DNA of 64,000 nucleotides from Deinococcus planocerae (GCF_002869765.1 NZ_PNOR01000008.1:61404-125403); one strand, 5' to 3'. Shown: positions 46,730 to 62,456, counted from the stretch's first letter. Translations and numbers: made by a program. Notes: generated by a model from the letters alone, not told the origin.

Positions 46730-47272
46730 ATGCCCCCCACGCCGCCCCTGCCCACGCCCCGCCTGTGGCTGCTGCCCCTCACCCGCCCGGTGGTGGAGAC
46801 GCGGCTGAGGCGCGAGGCCTTCCGTCTCCCCTGCGACCTCGGCGGCCAGACGGTCCCCGTCCACTTCCCGCCCGCGTGGCCCGGCGACCTGCTGCCCGTC
46901 TTCCCGATGTTCCTCGCCGACCTCCACTTCGGGCGGACAGACGAGGTACCCGGCTCATGGACCCTCGTGGAGCGCGCCTCCCACACCGCCGTGGGCACGG
47001 TCGGCACCAAGGGTGAGCCCGATGAGGCGGGTCTGGTCGAGATCGGCTACGGCCTGACCCCGGGGGCGCGCGGAAAGGGCCTCATGACCGAAGCCGGGCG
47101 CGCCTTCCTGGCCCATCTCCTCGCCCGTCCCGATGTGCGGCAGGTCACGGCGCAGACCGCCCGGGGCAACCGCGCGAGCGAGCGGGTCCTCGAAGGGCTC
47201 GGCTTCGTGCGCGCGGGCGAGGGGTGGAGCGTGGAGGACGGCCCGCTGACGGTCTGGACGTACGCGGGCTGA
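46730..47272 (+). CDS. GNAT family N-acetyltransferase
   Basis: A 180-residue acetyltransferase of the RimJ/RimL-like branch: TPRLWLLPLTRPVVETRLRR at the start, VEIGYGLTPGARGKGLMTEA as acetyl-CoA loop (GARGKG), then QVTAQTARGNRASERVLEGL and GFVRAGEGWSVEDGPLTVW. The substrate is unknown: ribosomal protein N-termini or small amines are both possible. TACCCT lies 7 nt before the ATG, which indicates a leaderless mRNA. It stands alone. Confidence 0.85.
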   Translation: MPPTPPLPTPRLWLLPLTRPVVETRLRREAFRLPCDLGGQTVPVHFPPAWPGDLLPVFPMFLADLHFGRTDEVPGSWTLVERASHTAVGTVGTKGEPDEAGLVEIGYGLTPGARGKGLMTEAGRAFLAHLLARPDVRQVTAQTARGNRASERVLEGLGFVRAGEGWSVEDGPLTVWTYAG

Positions 47273-47388
47273 GGAGTCCGCCTCATGAATATGCAGCCGG
47301 GAGCCGGGCAGACGGTTTGCCGCCTGGCGGCACGAAGATATTGATGCAGCCGTGAGGCATAGCCACGGTCGCGCTCTACCCTGACGCG

Positions 47389-48288
<900 letters not shown>

Positions 48289-48294
48289 AAAGGG

Positions 48295-48353
48295 GTGCAG
48301 AAGGTCGAAAGCAGAAGGCAAAGGCGCTCTCTGCTGGCCTTCTGCCTTCTGCG
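48295..48353. repeat. Dispersed inverted repeat, family B (copy 1)
   Basis: GCAGAAGGTCGAAAGCAGAA and the inverse CTTCTGCCTTCTGCG form a long hairpin right after the arginase stop. The second copy is at 51893-51960. Confidence 0.6.
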
Positions 48354-48422
48354 ACGTTCGCGGGAAGCTCAAGGCACACGCCCGAGTCCCAGGGCGTAGT
48401 GCCTCACCCCGGGCCTCGTCGG

Positions 48423-49232
48423 TCATGCCCGCCGCACCGGCACCTGCAATTCGCTGAGCTGTTCCTCCTCGCGCTCGGAAAAGCGCAGGTAGACCTCGCG
48501 AACGGGGCCGTCCGGCGCGTACCCCTCGCGGTCCATCCAGCCCAGCAGGGCGGCGTAGGCCTCGCCGAAGCGTTCGTAGGAGCCGAGGTGAAGGGTGGCC
48601 GCTACGGTCTGTTCGGGCAGTTCGCCCAACGTGACGCCGGGACGCAGGGGGCCGGGAACGTCCTCGAAGACGGGCACGGCGACTTCCAGCTCGATCTCCT
48701 CCTCGCTCTGGTAGCCGCCGCCGCGCCAGGTCACGACGCTCCAGCCGGGGTCGGGCAGGGTGTGATCCCCCATCGCAGCGCAGACCTGCTCGTACAGCCG
48801 TTCCATCAGGGCCGTGACGTGGCGGTAGTCGGGGGCCGGGCCGCGGGCCAGCAGGGCACGGACGGCGGGCATGGGTTTGAGCTGCACGGTGTAACGGGTC
48901 ATGCGTCTCTCCTTGTCGATCTCGGCGTCGAGCTGCGCCAGGCGGGCGTTCAGGGTGTCCCGCTGCGCGAGCAGTTCCTCGCGTTTGCGCGCCAGGAAGT
49001 CCGGGTAGGGCTCGGGCAGGGTGCCGCCCAGCAGGGCTGCGATCTCGTCCAGGCTGTACCCCAGCCCCTTGAGGGCGGTGATGCGCCGCAGGAGGGCGAG
49101 CTGAGCAGGGGCGTAGAGCCGGTATCCGCCCTCGCTGAGCGCGGCGGGCCGCAGCAGGCCGAGGTCGTCGTAGTGGTGTAGCGTCCTGACACTGACGCCG
49201 CCGAGGCGGGCGAATTCTCCGATCTTGAACAT
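48423..49232 (-). CDS. MerR family regulator with GyrI-like ligand domain
   Basis: A 269-residue regulator. The N-terminal MerR helix-turn-helix has FKIGEFARLGGVSVRTLHHY, then DDLGLLRPAALSEGGYRLYA. A long coiled coil follows (REELLAQRDTLNARLAQLDA), then a GyrI-like domain (YTVQLKPMPAVRALLARGPA, later LGSYERFGEAYAALLGWMDR). It is of the same type as the regulator at 42280 but not a close copy. A promoter with a 19-nt spacer is upstream, so it probably controls itself. Ligand and other targets are unknown. Confidence 0.9.
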   Translation of the reverse strand: MFKIGEFARLGGVSVRTLHHYDDLGLLRPAALSEGGYRLYAPAQLALLRRITALKGLGYSLDEIAALLGGTLPEPYPDFLARKREELLAQRDTLNARLAQLDAEIDKERRMTRYTVQLKPMPAVRALLARGPAPDYRHVTALMERLYEQVCAAMGDHTLPDPGWSVVTWRGGGYQSEEEIELEVAVPVFEDVPGPLRPGVTLGELPEQTVAATLHLGSYERFGEAYAALLGWMDREGYAPDGPVREVYLRFSEREEEQLSELQVPVRRA

Positions 49233-49259
49233 AGGTTCTGGTCCGCGTGGACCTCCCCC

Positions 49260-49290
49260 ACCATGCGCCCTGACGTGGCGTGAGAGTCAA
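49260..49290 (-). promoter_or_regulatory. MerR-type promoter with 19-nt spacer
   Basis: On the minus strand TTGACT and CATGGT are 19 nt apart. The spacer has an imperfect dyad (CTCACG-CCA-CGTCAG, one mismatch), as expected for a MerR protein site, 28 nt before the start. Confidence 0.55.
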
Positions 49291-49410
49291 GCGCCGGGCA
49301 GCCCACCCCCCAGCGGGACACCTGTCACAGCCAGATTCCGCGCCTCTCTGCTAAGCTCTCTTGTTTGAACGGGGCCGCCCACGTGTCCCGAATGTGCTTG
49401 AACCCTTGGG

Positions 49411-50904
<1,494 letters not shown>

Positions 50905-50982
50905 GAACGTCCTCCACACAGGGTCGGGTCAGATCCTCCGAACGCCAATTGTCATCTTCTGAACGAAGTGTCAAGCTGAGCC

Positions 50983-51378
50983 ATGCTGAAAGGGTTCCGG
51001 GACTTCGTTTTGCGCGGCAACGTCGTGGACCTCGCGGTGGGTGTGGTGATCGGGGCGGCCTTCACCACCGTCGTGAATTCCTTTTCGAACGGCTTCATCA
51101 ACCCGCTGATCAGGGCGATCACGGGGGGCGGGCCGCGGGTCGGGGGGACTTTCAACATCAACGGAGCCGCCTTCGACTACGGGGCGTTCATCACCGCGAT
51201 CATCAACTTCCTGATCGTGGCGGCCATCCTGTACTTCCTGGTGGTGAACCCCATCAACCGCATCAACGAGCGCTTCAAGCGGGAGCAGAAGCCCCCCGTC
51301 GCCGAGCCCAGCAACGAGGAGAAGCTGCTCGCCGAGATTCGGGACGAGTTGCGCCGCCGCCCCGGCATCGCCGGCTGA
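50983..51378 (+). CDS. mscL: Large-conductance mechanosensitive channel
   Basis: A 131-residue MscL. FRDFVLRGNVVDLAVGVVIG forms the N-terminal helix and first membrane helix with its pore-lining Gly pattern, then AFTTVVNSFSNGFINPLIRA; the second membrane helix is FITAIINFLIVAAILYFLVV, and the C-terminal bundle starts NEEKLLAEIRDELRRR. It is a pentamer that releases solutes on hypo-osmotic shock. Length and all key segments fit. A 78-nt gap follows the radical SAM gene. Confidence 0.95.
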   Translation: MLKGFRDFVLRGNVVDLAVGVVIGAAFTTVVNSFSNGFINPLIRAITGGGPRVGGTFNINGAAFDYGAFITAIINFLIVAAILYFLVVNPINRINERFKREQKPPVAEPSNEEKLLAEIRDELRRRPGIAG

Positions 51379-51420
51379 GGGCGCGGCTCCCGGCCCCGGC
51401 GCAGGCACTATTCTGCCGCC

Positions 51421-51885
51421 ATGCCCATGACCCCCTCCGAGAGTTACGCCCGCACCTTCGAGTCGCACCGCGGCGCCCTGATCGACCTCTACGCCCAGCT
51501 TCCCGAGGAGCACGGCACCTTCTCCGCCTGGGAGGGTGGCATGAGCCTGATCGGGCAGGCCGACCACCTCGCGGCCAGCAGCACGATGATGCTCGCCATG
51601 ATCGCCGGTGAGAGTCCCGCCCGCCCCGCGCCCGGCGCCGGAAGTGCCAGCGTCGCCGAGGTCCGGGAGCGCCTGCGGACCACGACGGAGCGGGTGGCCG
51701 CCGCCATCCGCACTCTCGGCCCCGACGACCTCGCCCGCCGCGTGCCCGCCTTCGGGGGCCGCGAGATGCCGGTCACGGCTCTCCTCGACGCCCTGATCGG
51801 CCACGAGGCCCACCACAAGGGCCAGGTCTGGGTGATGGCACGCATGGTAGGCCTGAAGCCGCCGATGTTCGTGAGGATGGGGTAG
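51421..51885 (+). CDS. DinB-family (YfiT-like) protein
   Basis: A 154-residue four-helix protein. Metal-binding histidines appear in LIGQADHLAASSTMMLAMIA and LLDALIGHEAHHKGQVWVMA, with YARTFESHRGALIDLYAQL at the start. The family gives thiol-dependent S-transferases and others in Bacillus and Deinococcus, which has many such DinB genes; each function is unknown. TATTCT lies 6 nt before the ATG, a leaderless start. Convergent with the VWA gene across a family B repeat. Confidence 0.85.
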   Translation: MPMTPSESYARTFESHRGALIDLYAQLPEEHGTFSAWEGGMSLIGQADHLAASSTMMLAMIAGESPARPAPGAGSASVAEVRERLRTTTERVAAAIRTLGPDDLARRVPAFGGREMPVTALLDALIGHEAHHKGQVWVMARMVGLKPPMFVRMG

Positions 51886-51892
51886 GGCGGGC

Positions 51893-51960
51893 GGAAGGGG
51901 AAAGGCAGAAGGCAGATGGCCGGGAATCTTGAGCCATCTGCCTTCTGCTTTCAGCCTTCC
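51893..51960. repeat. Dispersed inverted repeat, family B (copy 2)
   Basis: AAAGGCAGAAGGCAGATGGC, then GCCATCTGCCTTCTGCTTTC: a near-perfect hairpin in the gap of two convergent genes. It shares the words with 48295-48353 and would work as a two-way terminator. Confidence 0.62.
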
Positions 51961-51962
51961 GC

Positions 51963-53174
<1,212 letters not shown>

Positions 53175-53264
53175 GTCGGGAAACCTCCGTGGGGGACAGC
53201 ATGGCGCGTTCCGGCCCGCGCGTTTGTGATGGTGACGGGAGGAGTCGCTCTCCTCGCGTGGAAG

Positions 53265-53753
53265 ATGTACCCGTACATCGGCCCAAGAGACATCCGGTTG
53301 CGTGCCGCCAGTGGTCCGGTAGGCTCGCCAATCCACAGCAAGGCCGACCATTCGGAGTGGGTCGGGCAGTATTCCCGAGGACAGGGAGAGGTTTCTGCCA
53401 CCTTCGTCATCGACCTCGACGGGGTGCTCCTCCTGGCAGAACGCCACAGCGAGCATGTCGTCTGCGCCGGGGGTGCGCCCGTCCTCGCCGCCGGTGAGCT
53501 GATTCTCGAAGGAGCCAGGGGTGCTATCGTTGCGGGCATCACCAACCAGTCCACCGGGTATTGTCCGGAAGCCTTCTCGTGGAGTGCCGTCCAGGCGGCA
53601 CTTTCCAGACTGAAGCTGACGTTTCCTGACGGCTTCACCCACGTTTTCACTTTTCGCCGCTGCGAAGCTTGCGGACAGATCAACGTCGTGAAGGACGGCG
53701 ACTACACCTGCGCGGTCTGCCTTCACGCCCTTGCCGTCCAGAGAAACCTCTGA
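53265..53753 (+). CDS. Hypothetical protein with C-terminal zinc ribbon
   Basis: A 162-residue protein I recognise as a conserved but unnamed family. [20 protein letters not shown] at the start, then [20 protein letters not shown] and [20 protein letters not shown], and a C-terminal zinc ribbon, [22 protein letters not shown]. The start is uncertain: ATG at 53265 fits the family; an in-frame ATG at 53229 is an alternative. It is divergent from the VWA gene. GC content is lower than in the neighbours. Its place in polymorphic-toxin neighbourhoods elsewhere cannot be checked here. Confidence 0.7.
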   Translation: MYPYIGPRDIRLRAASGPVGSPIHSKADHSEWVGQYSRGQGEVSATFVIDLDGVLLLAERHSEHVVCAGGAPVLAAGELILEGARGAIVAGITNQSTGYCPEAFSWSAVQAALSRLKLTFPDGFTHVFTFRRCEACGQINVVKDGDYTCAVCLHALAVQRNL

Positions 53754-53806
53754 GGGCGATAGGCTGGCCTCCACGCCTCCCTGACCGCACCCCCTACAAT
53801 CCCCCC

Positions 53807-54715
53807 GTGTCTCCTCACACGCGCGGCATTCTCCTCCTTATCCTCGTCACGGCGCTGTGGGGCAGCACCTTCGCGGTCGTCAAGGAACTCGGGGAACTGT
53901 TGCCGCCCAGCGTCCTCATCGCGTGGCGCTTCCTGATCGCGTCGGTGGCGCTGCTGCCTGCGCTGGTGCTGGCGCGGCGGCTCACCCCGGCAAGTTCGGC
54001 CCCGCCCGCCCGCCCCCTGTGGCGCGACGGCCTGATCCTGGGCGCGTGGCTGATCGCCGGGTACGGGACGCAGACCATCGCCCTGCAAACGACGAGCGCG
54101 AACCGGGCGGCCTTCTTCACGGCGCTCAGCGTGGTGCTCGTGCCCGTGTGGCTCACGGTGGCCGGGCGCCGCTCCCTGCCCCTCACCCTGTGGCTGGCGC
54201 TGCCCCTGGCGGTCGCGGGCCTCGCGCTGCTCTCCTGGGAGGGCGGGGCGCTCGTCGTGGGGGACGCCTGGGCGCTCGCCTGCGCCGTCACCTACGCGGG
54301 CTTCATCATCGCGCTCGAACGGACCGCGACCCGGCACGAGGCCCTGCGCTTCACGCTGGCGCAGCTCCTCGCCGTGACGGCGCTCGCGTGGGGCTGGGCG
54401 CTCCTGGCCGATGGGAACAGGTTGTGGCCGCCCGCCGCCGCGTGGCTCCCGCTGCTGTACCTGGGGGTGGCCGCCACCGCCCTCACCACCCTGCTCCAGA
54501 CCGTCGGGCAGCGGCGGGTGAGCGCCGCCGAGGCCAGCCTGATCTATGCGCTGGAACCCGTGACCGCCGCCCTCTTCAGCTTCCTGCTCATCGGCGAGCG
54601 GGTGGGGGTGCGCGGCGCCCTCGGCGGCCTGCTCGTCGTCGGCGCGACTGTGCTCAGCCAGCGCGCGGGCGGGGAGCCCCACCCCGAGACGCCCACGCCC
54701 CAGGCCGAGGGGTAG
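53807..54715 (+). CDS. DMT family (EamA) transporter
   Basis: A 302-residue permease with ten membrane helices in two EamA repeats. The first has [20 protein letters not shown] and [20 protein letters not shown]; the second has [20 protein letters not shown] and the C-terminal [20 protein letters not shown]. Such transporters export amino acids, metabolites or drugs; the substrate is unknown. Start GTG lies 6 nt after TACAAT, an excellent leaderless promoter. Confidence 0.9.
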   Translation: MSPHTRGILLLILVTALWGSTFAVVKELGELLPPSVLIAWRFLIASVALLPALVLARRLTPASSAPPARPLWRDGLILGAWLIAGYGTQTIALQTTSANRAAFFTALSVVLVPVWLTVAGRRSLPLTLWLALPLAVAGLALLSWEGGALVVGDAWALACAVTYAGFIIALERTATRHEALRFTLAQLLAVTALAWGWALLADGNRLWPPAAAWLPLLYLGVAATALTTLLQTVGQRRVSAAEASLIYALEPVTAALFSFLLIGERVGVRGALGGLLVVGATVLSQRAGGEPHPETPTPQAEG

Positions 54716-54716
54716 G

Positions 54717-55487
54717 TCAGCCTCCGTTCACCGGGCGCTGGAACGTCCGCTCCGTGCCGTCCTCCAGAATCAGGGTGAGCAGGCTCCCCGTGACCCGGTA
54801 GCGCCGCACGTCCTCCAGCAGCCGCAGGTAGTCCGTCTCCTGCCGTTGCAGTTCGGGCGAGGGGCAGGCGCGGCGGGTCGTCGCCAGCGGGGAGAAGCGC
54901 AGCGTGTTTCCCTCCAGCGTGTAGGTACCGCGGAAGGTGTTGCACCCCGTCGTGCCCCCGACCTGACCGCCAGGTTCCAGCCGCAGGGTCGGGGGCGTGT
55001 CGCCCACGGCACCCACCAGCCGCCACTCGGCGAAGAGGCGTGAAGCGTCCAGAGCCGTGACCCGGTTGCCGAACACCAGCCGCTCCCTTCCCGTACTCAG
55101 GACGAGGAGATTGGGGCTGAAGGACAGGCCCCGCACCCTCGACAAGACGTTGAGGTAGCGGGCCTCCAGCGCGCTGACCTCGGGGGTGCAGGCGCGGCGG
55201 GTGCTCGCCAGCGGCCCCAGCCGGACGGTGTTCGCCGTGAATGCGCCCCGCCCGGTGAAGCGGTTGCAGCCCGTGCTGCCCGACACCTGGGTGCCCTCGG
55301 CGGTCGAGACCCGCGTACCCACCAGGGTCAGCGTCGGGGGGTCCGCACCCTGCGGGGTCACGGTCCCCTGCGCGTCGGTGAGGCGCAGCAGCGTCCAGGT
55401 GCCGTCCGCAAAGGGCTCGGCCCCTCCCGGCTGTGCCAGCGCGGCCTCCGACGCGGCGAGGGCCAGGATCAACCAGCGTCTTTTCAT
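54717..55487 (-). CDS. Secreted protein with two META domains (HslJ-like)
   Basis: A 256-residue protein. A signal peptide (RWLILALAASEAALAQ) is followed by two META repeats. The first runs from WTLLRLTDAQGTVTPQGADP to ARYLNVLSRVRGLSF with the signature STGCNRFTGRGAFTANTVRL; the second from WRLVGAVGDTPPTLRLEPGG to YLRLLEDVRRYRV with TTGCNTFRGTYTLEGNTLRF. Each holds Cys residues (GCN and RRAC) that may form disulfides. HslJ-like domains are linked to novobiocin resistance and heat in E. coli. GGGAGGACCT precedes the ATG. Confidence 0.9.
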   Translation of the reverse strand: MKRRWLILALAASEAALAQPGGAEPFADGTWTLLRLTDAQGTVTPQGADPPTLTLVGTRVSTAEGTQVSGSTGCNRFTGRGAFTANTVRLGPLASTRRACTPEVSALEARYLNVLSRVRGLSFSPNLLVLSTGRERLVFGNRVTALDASRLFAEWRLVGAVGDTPPTLRLEPGGQVGGTTGCNTFRGTYTLEGNTLRFSPLATTRRACPSPELQRQETDYLRLLEDVRRYRVTGSLLTLILEDGTERTFQRPVNGG

Positions 55488-55603
55488 AGGTCCTCCCAAC
55501 CTCCTTACGGCCAAGCTCCCGCCCAGCTTAAAAGAGAGAGGGCCCCTTGGGTACGTCGGCTGCCAGTGTCGCCGGGAACCGGGGGAGGCGAGGGCCGTGC
55601 CCC

Positions 55604-56092
55604 TCAGCGCCCGCCGCGCGCCTGATCCGGCACGAGGAGGGTGCGCAGGGCCGGACCCGCGTGCCAGACGTTCATCAGGCCGTCTTTGAGGGTGGAGCCC
55701 CGCACCGCCTCGTACAGGGCGGGCGGGAGGGTGGTCGCCGGATACACGCCCTCGCGCCCCTGCGGGCCCACGCGCACCTCCAGGGGAAAGCCCAGCGCCA
55801 GCGCCGCCACGAGCACCCCGCCGAGCGCGGCGCCCCCCAGCGCCCCGGCAAAGGGGTGCCAGGGGCGGGCGGCACCCTCCGAGACCAGCCGCCGGGCCGC
55901 GAGCGCCACCCCCACCCCCAGCCCCAGCGCGAGGAGGGCGGCCACCACGGCGCCCCGCCCCAGCATGTTGGCGAGAAAGCACGCGGCCACGCCGCCCAGC
56001 CCCCAGACCAGGCCCGCCAGGCCGCGCCGCGCCCCGAGCGCCGTCATCGCCGCCCAGAGGGTCACGAGCAGGGCGTCGAACCAGGTGATCAC
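55604..56092 (-). CDS. CvpA family membrane protein
   Basis: A 162-residue protein with about four membrane helices, [59 protein letters not shown] and a last one near [20 protein letters not shown]. This is the pattern of CvpA-like proteins, which in E. coli affect colicin V production. The role here is unknown. Start is a GTG 7 nt after TACACT. The response-regulator gene is divergent, 112 nt upstream. Confidence 0.8.
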   Translation of the reverse strand: MITWFDALLVTLWAAMTALGARRGLAGLVWGLGGVAACFLANMLGRGAVVAALLALGLGVGVALAARRLVSEGAARPWHPFAGALGGAALGGVLVAALALGFPLEVRVGPQGREGVYPATTLPPALYEAVRGSTLKDGLMNVWHAGPALRTLLVPDQARGGR

Positions 56093-56204
56093 GGGGGGCA
56101 GTGTAGCGGGTGCGGCCTTACAAAACTTTTCCCCTCGGGCACCGGGGGCGGCGGATGGTGGGGGAAGGTGCCGTCTTGCCCTGGCCGAGGTCTAGACTGC
56201 GTTC

Positions 56205-56849
<645 letters not shown>

Positions 56850-56868
56850 CAACCGAGATTCACCCTTC

Positions 56869-57135
56869 ATGCCCAGACCCAGACCCTCGAAGTCACAGCT
56901 CACCCCACGCCCCGCTCCCGCCGCCTCGCCCGTCACCTTCCGGGCGGGGTGCGCGCGGGAGTGGGTCGTCACGACCTCCGAACCCGACCTCGCCTACACC
57001 GAGCAGGCCTTCCCCGAGTGCCCGGCGTGCCCGCACCGGGTCGAGCCGGAGGGCACCCCGCCGTTCTGTACCCTGCGCCCGGCGGGAACCGCCCACCCCT
57101 TCGCTGCCCTCGCGGGTCTGGACCTCCCGGAGTGA
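56869..57135 (+). CDS. Small Cys-containing hypothetical protein
   Basis: An 88-residue protein with four Cys in a row-like layout ([24 protein letters not shown]), which could bind zinc or an Fe-S cluster. The N-terminal 30 residues are Pro- and Arg-rich. Not a family I recognise. Its GTGA stop/start overlap with the next gene shows the two are translated together. It lies 20 nt after the response regulator; no ribosome binding site is clear, so it may be read through from it. Confidence 0.65.
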   Translation: MPRPRPSKSQLTPRPAPAASPVTFRAGCAREWVVTTSEPDLAYTEQAFPECPACPHRVEPEGTPPFCTLRPAGTAHPFAALAGLDLPE

Positions 57136-57980
57136 CGTTCGACCTCCGGGCCGAGCTGCGGTCGCGCGGGTTCGGGGGAGAGGTGGGGCTCGTCGTCAGC
57201 GACCTCGCCGGGCGCGAGCTGTACGTGCTGAATCCTGATCGAGTGTTCCCCGCCGCGAGCACGATCAAGGTGCCCCTTCTTGTGCAGGCGCTCGGGGAGG
57301 CGCAGTCGGGTCGCCTCGACCTGCGGGAGCGCGTGACGGTGGAGGCCGGGGACCGGGTGCCCGGCTCGGGCGTGCTGCACGAACTCGGCCCGGGGCTGAA
57401 TCCCACCTGGGAGGACGTGCTCACCTTGATGATCGTGGTGAGCGACAACACCGCGACGAACCTCGTGATCGGGCGGCTGGGAGTGGAGGAGGTGGGCGCG
57501 TGGCTCGCGGAGCAGGGGCTCTCGGGCACCCGTCTCGTCGGCCAGCTCCAGCTTCCCCCCGAGCGGCGGAACGAGGCCCAGCGCCGGGGCGAACGCAACC
57601 GCACGACCGCCCGCGATCAGGTGACGGTGCTGGGAGGGCTCGCACGCGGCGAATTGCTCGACCCCTTCCACACCGACCTCGCCCTTTCCATCCTGTCGCG
57701 CCAGCAGTTCCGGGACATCCTCGCCCGGCACGTGCCGCGCGGCGAGGACGGCGAGCCGCTCTACCGGGTGGCGAGCAAGAGCGGCGAACTCACCGGGGTG
57801 AGGCACGACGTGGGGGTGCTGTTCACGCCGCGCCCGCTGGTGGTCGCCTTGCTCTCGGAGGGGGGAGACGACCCCCGCGAGCACCCCGACAACCGCGACA
57901 CGGCTGTGCTCGCGGGCACACTCTGGCCGCTGCTGGGGGCGCTGGGCGGTGTCTTCCGCCCTCCCAGCGGGGACATTTAA
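57132..57980 (+). CDS. Class A beta-lactamase-fold serine hydrolase
   Basis: A 282-residue enzyme. The active-site triad of motifs is Ser43-Thr-Ile-Lys46 ([11 protein letters not shown]), Ser104-Asp-Asn106 ([10 protein letters not shown]) and Lys216-Ser-Gly218 (ASKSGELTG). No signal peptide is seen, so it is probably cytoplasmic or its start is misplaced. It may be a true beta-lactamase or a related peptidase or esterase; the omega-loop glutamate is not certain. Start GTG overlaps the upstream stop. Followed by the cytochrome bc operon. Confidence 0.87.
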   Translation: MTFDLRAELRSRGFGGEVGLVVSDLAGRELYVLNPDRVFPAASTIKVPLLVQALGEAQSGRLDLRERVTVEAGDRVPGSGVLHELGPGLNPTWEDVLTLMIVVSDNTATNLVIGRLGVEEVGAWLAEQGLSGTRLVGQLQLPPERRNEAQRRGERNRTTARDQVTVLGGLARGELLDPFHTDLALSILSRQQFRDILARHVPRGEDGEPLYRVASKSGELTGVRHDVGVLFTPRPLVVALLSEGGDDPREHPDNRDTAVLAGTLWPLLGALGGVFRPPSGDI

Positions 57981-58042
57981 CCGCTCGGTCAGGCGCATGA
58001 TGACGGTGCAGGAGTCTGCCGCTTTTTGCCGTACAGCACGTC

Positions 58043-58070
58043 TTGGCGCAGCCTGAGCGCGTGCTATGCT
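58043..58070 (+). promoter_or_regulatory. Promoter of the cytochrome bc operon
   Basis: TTGGCG and TATGCT are 16 nt apart. The leader is about 85 nt and ends with a strong AGGAGAAGG ribosome binding site at 58150-58158. Confidence 0.55.
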
Positions 58071-58154
58071 GGGCGCGACTTCAGCCGCTGTCGGTCCCGG
58101 GGCAGGCCCCACAGGAGCAAGCATCTCAGGAGCACGCACTTTACGCGCGAGGAG

Positions 58155-59016
<862 letters not shown>

Positions 59017-59047
59017 GGCGACCCAGGAGCAAGGGAGAGACCAGACG

Positions 59048-59709
59048 ATGACCCGTTACAAGAGACAAGACCCCGAAATGAGCCGCCGCCGCTTCATCAA
59101 CATGGCGATGGGCACGACCGCCGCCGTGGGGGGCGTGAGCCTGCTCAGCGTGCTCGGCGCGGCCAACCCCGTCTTCCGCCTGACGCGCGACAAGATGCCG
59201 CCCCTGAAGGGAGACATCCTGGTGCACGCCTCCAACAACAAGGAGGGCCAGCCTATCCTCCTGAGCGAGCTCAACGAGCAGCTCGTGCGCGCGTGGCCGA
59301 TGGGCAAGAACGAGAACGGCGAGAACGTGATCCGCAAGGGTGACCCCAACAACCTCGTGGCGCTGTACCGCTTTCCCCGGGGGCAGATTATCCAGCCCAC
59401 CAACCTGGAGGTGACCATCGACGGGGAGGTGGTGGCGTACAGCGACATCTGCACGCACGCGGGCTGCACGGTGGCCGACAGCGACACCCGCGCCGGGGCG
59501 ATGAAGTGCCCCTGCCACTCGGGCGAGTACGATCCCAAGCGCGCCGCCATCGTGGTGGGCGGGCCGCCTCCGCGCAAGCTCGCCCAGCTCCCCATCGCCC
59601 AGCAGGGTCAGAACATCGTGGTGACCGGCTTCTTCCTGACCAATCCCTACGGTTACTCGACCGAGGAGGAGTGGGAGAGCTTTACCAAGGAAGTGGAGGA
59701 ACAGCTCGC

Positions 59710-59713
<4 letters not shown>
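59048..59713 (+). CDS. Rieske iron-sulfur protein
   Basis: A 221-residue protein. An N-terminal [20 protein letters not shown] segment is a twin-arginine-type membrane anchor. The [2Fe-2S] ligands are Cys135-x-His137 (CTHAGC) and Cys154-x-x-His157 (CPCHSG). It carries electrons from quinol to cytochrome c in the bc complex. The stop overlaps the start of cytochrome b (ATGA). GGGAGAGACC precedes the ATG, 31 nt after the cytochrome c gene. Confidence 0.95.
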
Positions 59714-61023
<1,310 letters not shown>

Positions 61024-61041
61024 GCTCCGCCCTCCCAGCCC

Positions 61042-61072
61042 CCGCCTCGGCCCTGCGCCGGGGCGGTTTTCC
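61042..61072 (+). terminator. Terminator of the cytochrome bc operon
   Basis: CCGCCTCGGC and GCCGGGGCGG pair (one mismatch) around a CCTGC loop, followed by TTTTCC. It starts 18 nt after the stop and overlaps the -10 of the next gene. Confidence 0.78.
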
Positions 61073-61084
61073 TATGCTGTGGGG

Positions 61085-61282
61085 ATGCAAGACGACCTCG
61101 CCGCCCACCTCGCCCGGCAGGCCCGGGCTCTCGGGCTGGACGCCCGGAATGTGGAGCACGCCGGTCCCGAGACGCTGCGCGACTTCGCGCGGGGAGTGCT
61201 GACCGAACTCGCTGCCCTCGGGCTCGTGGCGGGGGAGCAGGCCCCGGAGTGCTGGGCGGCGCCGCGCCCGACCGGACACTGA
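61085..61282 (+). CDS. Small hypothetical protein
   Basis: A 65-residue helical protein ([20 protein letters not shown], then [20 protein letters not shown]) without a recognised domain. TATGCT lies 6 nt before the ATG, so a leaderless mRNA is likely. It overlaps the tail of the upstream terminator and lies before a convergent membrane-protein gene. No function can be proposed. Confidence 0.65.
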   Translation: MQDDLAAHLARQARALGLDARNVEHAGPETLRDFARGVLTELAALGLVAGEQAPECWAAPRPTGH

Positions 61283-61315
61283 TCACGGGACGCCGTGACG
61301 CTGGGAGAGGAAGAC

Positions 61316-61708
61316 CTACAACCCGCGCCGTCGCCGGGCCGTCAGCCGCCCCAGAGGCAAACCGATCAGCGCGGGCAAGGTAAAGAGGAGCAGGAAGCCG
61401 GGCAGATCGCTATCCCCGACCATGTTCCCGAGGGGGCGGCCCAGCGCGGCGCTGACCGGGCTGCCGAGCCAGGCGAGGGCGGTCCACAGCCAGCCGTCAA
61501 GCCCGCGTGACTCCACCGCGTTCTCTAGCCAGCGGGCGCCGAGCAGCCCCAGCGTTTGCAGGATCAGGGCGGGGAGGAGCACGAGCAGGGACCGCGCGCC
61601 CCGCTCGGCCCGGCCCGCCAGGAAGCCCAGGGCGAGCGGCCCGAGCACCGGAATCCAGCCGACGAGCAGCGCCACGAGCAGCAGCATGAGGACGTTGACC
61701 CACGTCAT
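61316..61708 (-). CDS. Hypothetical membrane protein
   Basis: A 130-residue protein with three or four hydrophobic helices ([58 protein letters not shown]) and an Arg-rich tail. [13 protein letters not shown] resembles the glycine-zipper part of small channel-like membrane proteins. No family assigned. TACACT lies 6 nt before the ATG (leaderless). Confidence 0.7.
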   Translation of the reverse strand: MTWVNVLMLLLVALLVGWIPVLGPLALGFLAGRAERGARSLLVLLPALILQTLGLLGARWLENAVESRGLDGWLWTALAWLGSPVSAALGRPLGNMVGDSDLPGFLLLFTLPALIGLPLGRLTARRRRGL

Positions 61709-61925
61709 GGGGCGAGTGTACCCCCGCGCCGCGCCGGACCGGACGGGCCGCGCGGATTGTAGCCGGGTCTACACCGCCGCTTCTGGGCTGATCCGGGGGT
61801 TACGCCGCCTTTAGACCATTGCCACGACCCGGGCGGGCGCGCTGTTCAGACTGGGGCGCGAGACGGAGTTCACCGGTCGCCTGACCGGGCGCGACATTCG
61901 TTATCTGACCTGCCGGAGGCTCCAC

Positions 61926-62456
61926 ATGCTCAAACGCTCGGCCGCCTTGCTCCTGCCCTTCGCCCTCGCCGCGTGCGCGCCGTCCATGATGGCGCCGAAC
62001 GCCAGCACCGCCGACGGTCTGTTTCTCCAGGCCGTGACGGGGAGCAACCTCTTCGAGATCCAGTCGTCGCAGGTGGCGCTCCAGAAGTCGAACACCGCCG
62101 CGGTGCGCGCCTACGCCCAGCAGATGATCAACGAGCACACGACCGCGCAAAACCAGGTCGCGGCCCTGGCGGCGGCCCGCCGGGTGCCCCTGCCCACCGC
62201 GCTGCCCCCCGAGCTGCAACTCAAGGTCACGACCCTGAGCGGTCTGAACGGCGCGGACCTCGACGCGGCCTACATTCGCGAGCAGATCCTGAGCCACCAG
62301 TTCACCGTCTCCATCTTCCAGAACCAGCAGACGGCGGGCCGCGACGCCGAGGTGGTGGCCTTCGCCAACCAGAACCTGCCCCTGATCCAGCGCCACCTCC
62401 AGGAAGCCCAGGCGCTCGGCGGCGGCGCTGCGCCCGCTGGGCACGCGGGTCACTGA
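61926..62456 (+). CDS. DUF4142 lipoprotein
   Basis: A 176-residue lipoprotein. Lipobox FALAACAP (Cys17) ends the signal; the mature part is a ferritin-like four-helix domain (DUF4142): DGLFLQAVTGSNLFEIQSSQ, then AVRAYAQQMINEHTTAQNQV, then YIREQILSHQFTVSIFQNQQ. The His-rich C-terminus (GHAGH) could bind metal. The family is linked to oxidative stress in some bacteria, but the role is unknown. CGGAGGCTCC precedes the ATG. Confidence 0.86.
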   Translation: MLKRSAALLLPFALAACAPSMMAPNASTADGLFLQAVTGSNLFEIQSSQVALQKSNTAAVRAYAQQMINEHTTAQNQVAALAAARRVPLPTALPPELQLKVTTLSGLNGADLDAAYIREQILSHQFTVSIFQNQQTAGRDAEVVAFANQNLPLIQRHLQEAQALGGGAAPAGHAGH

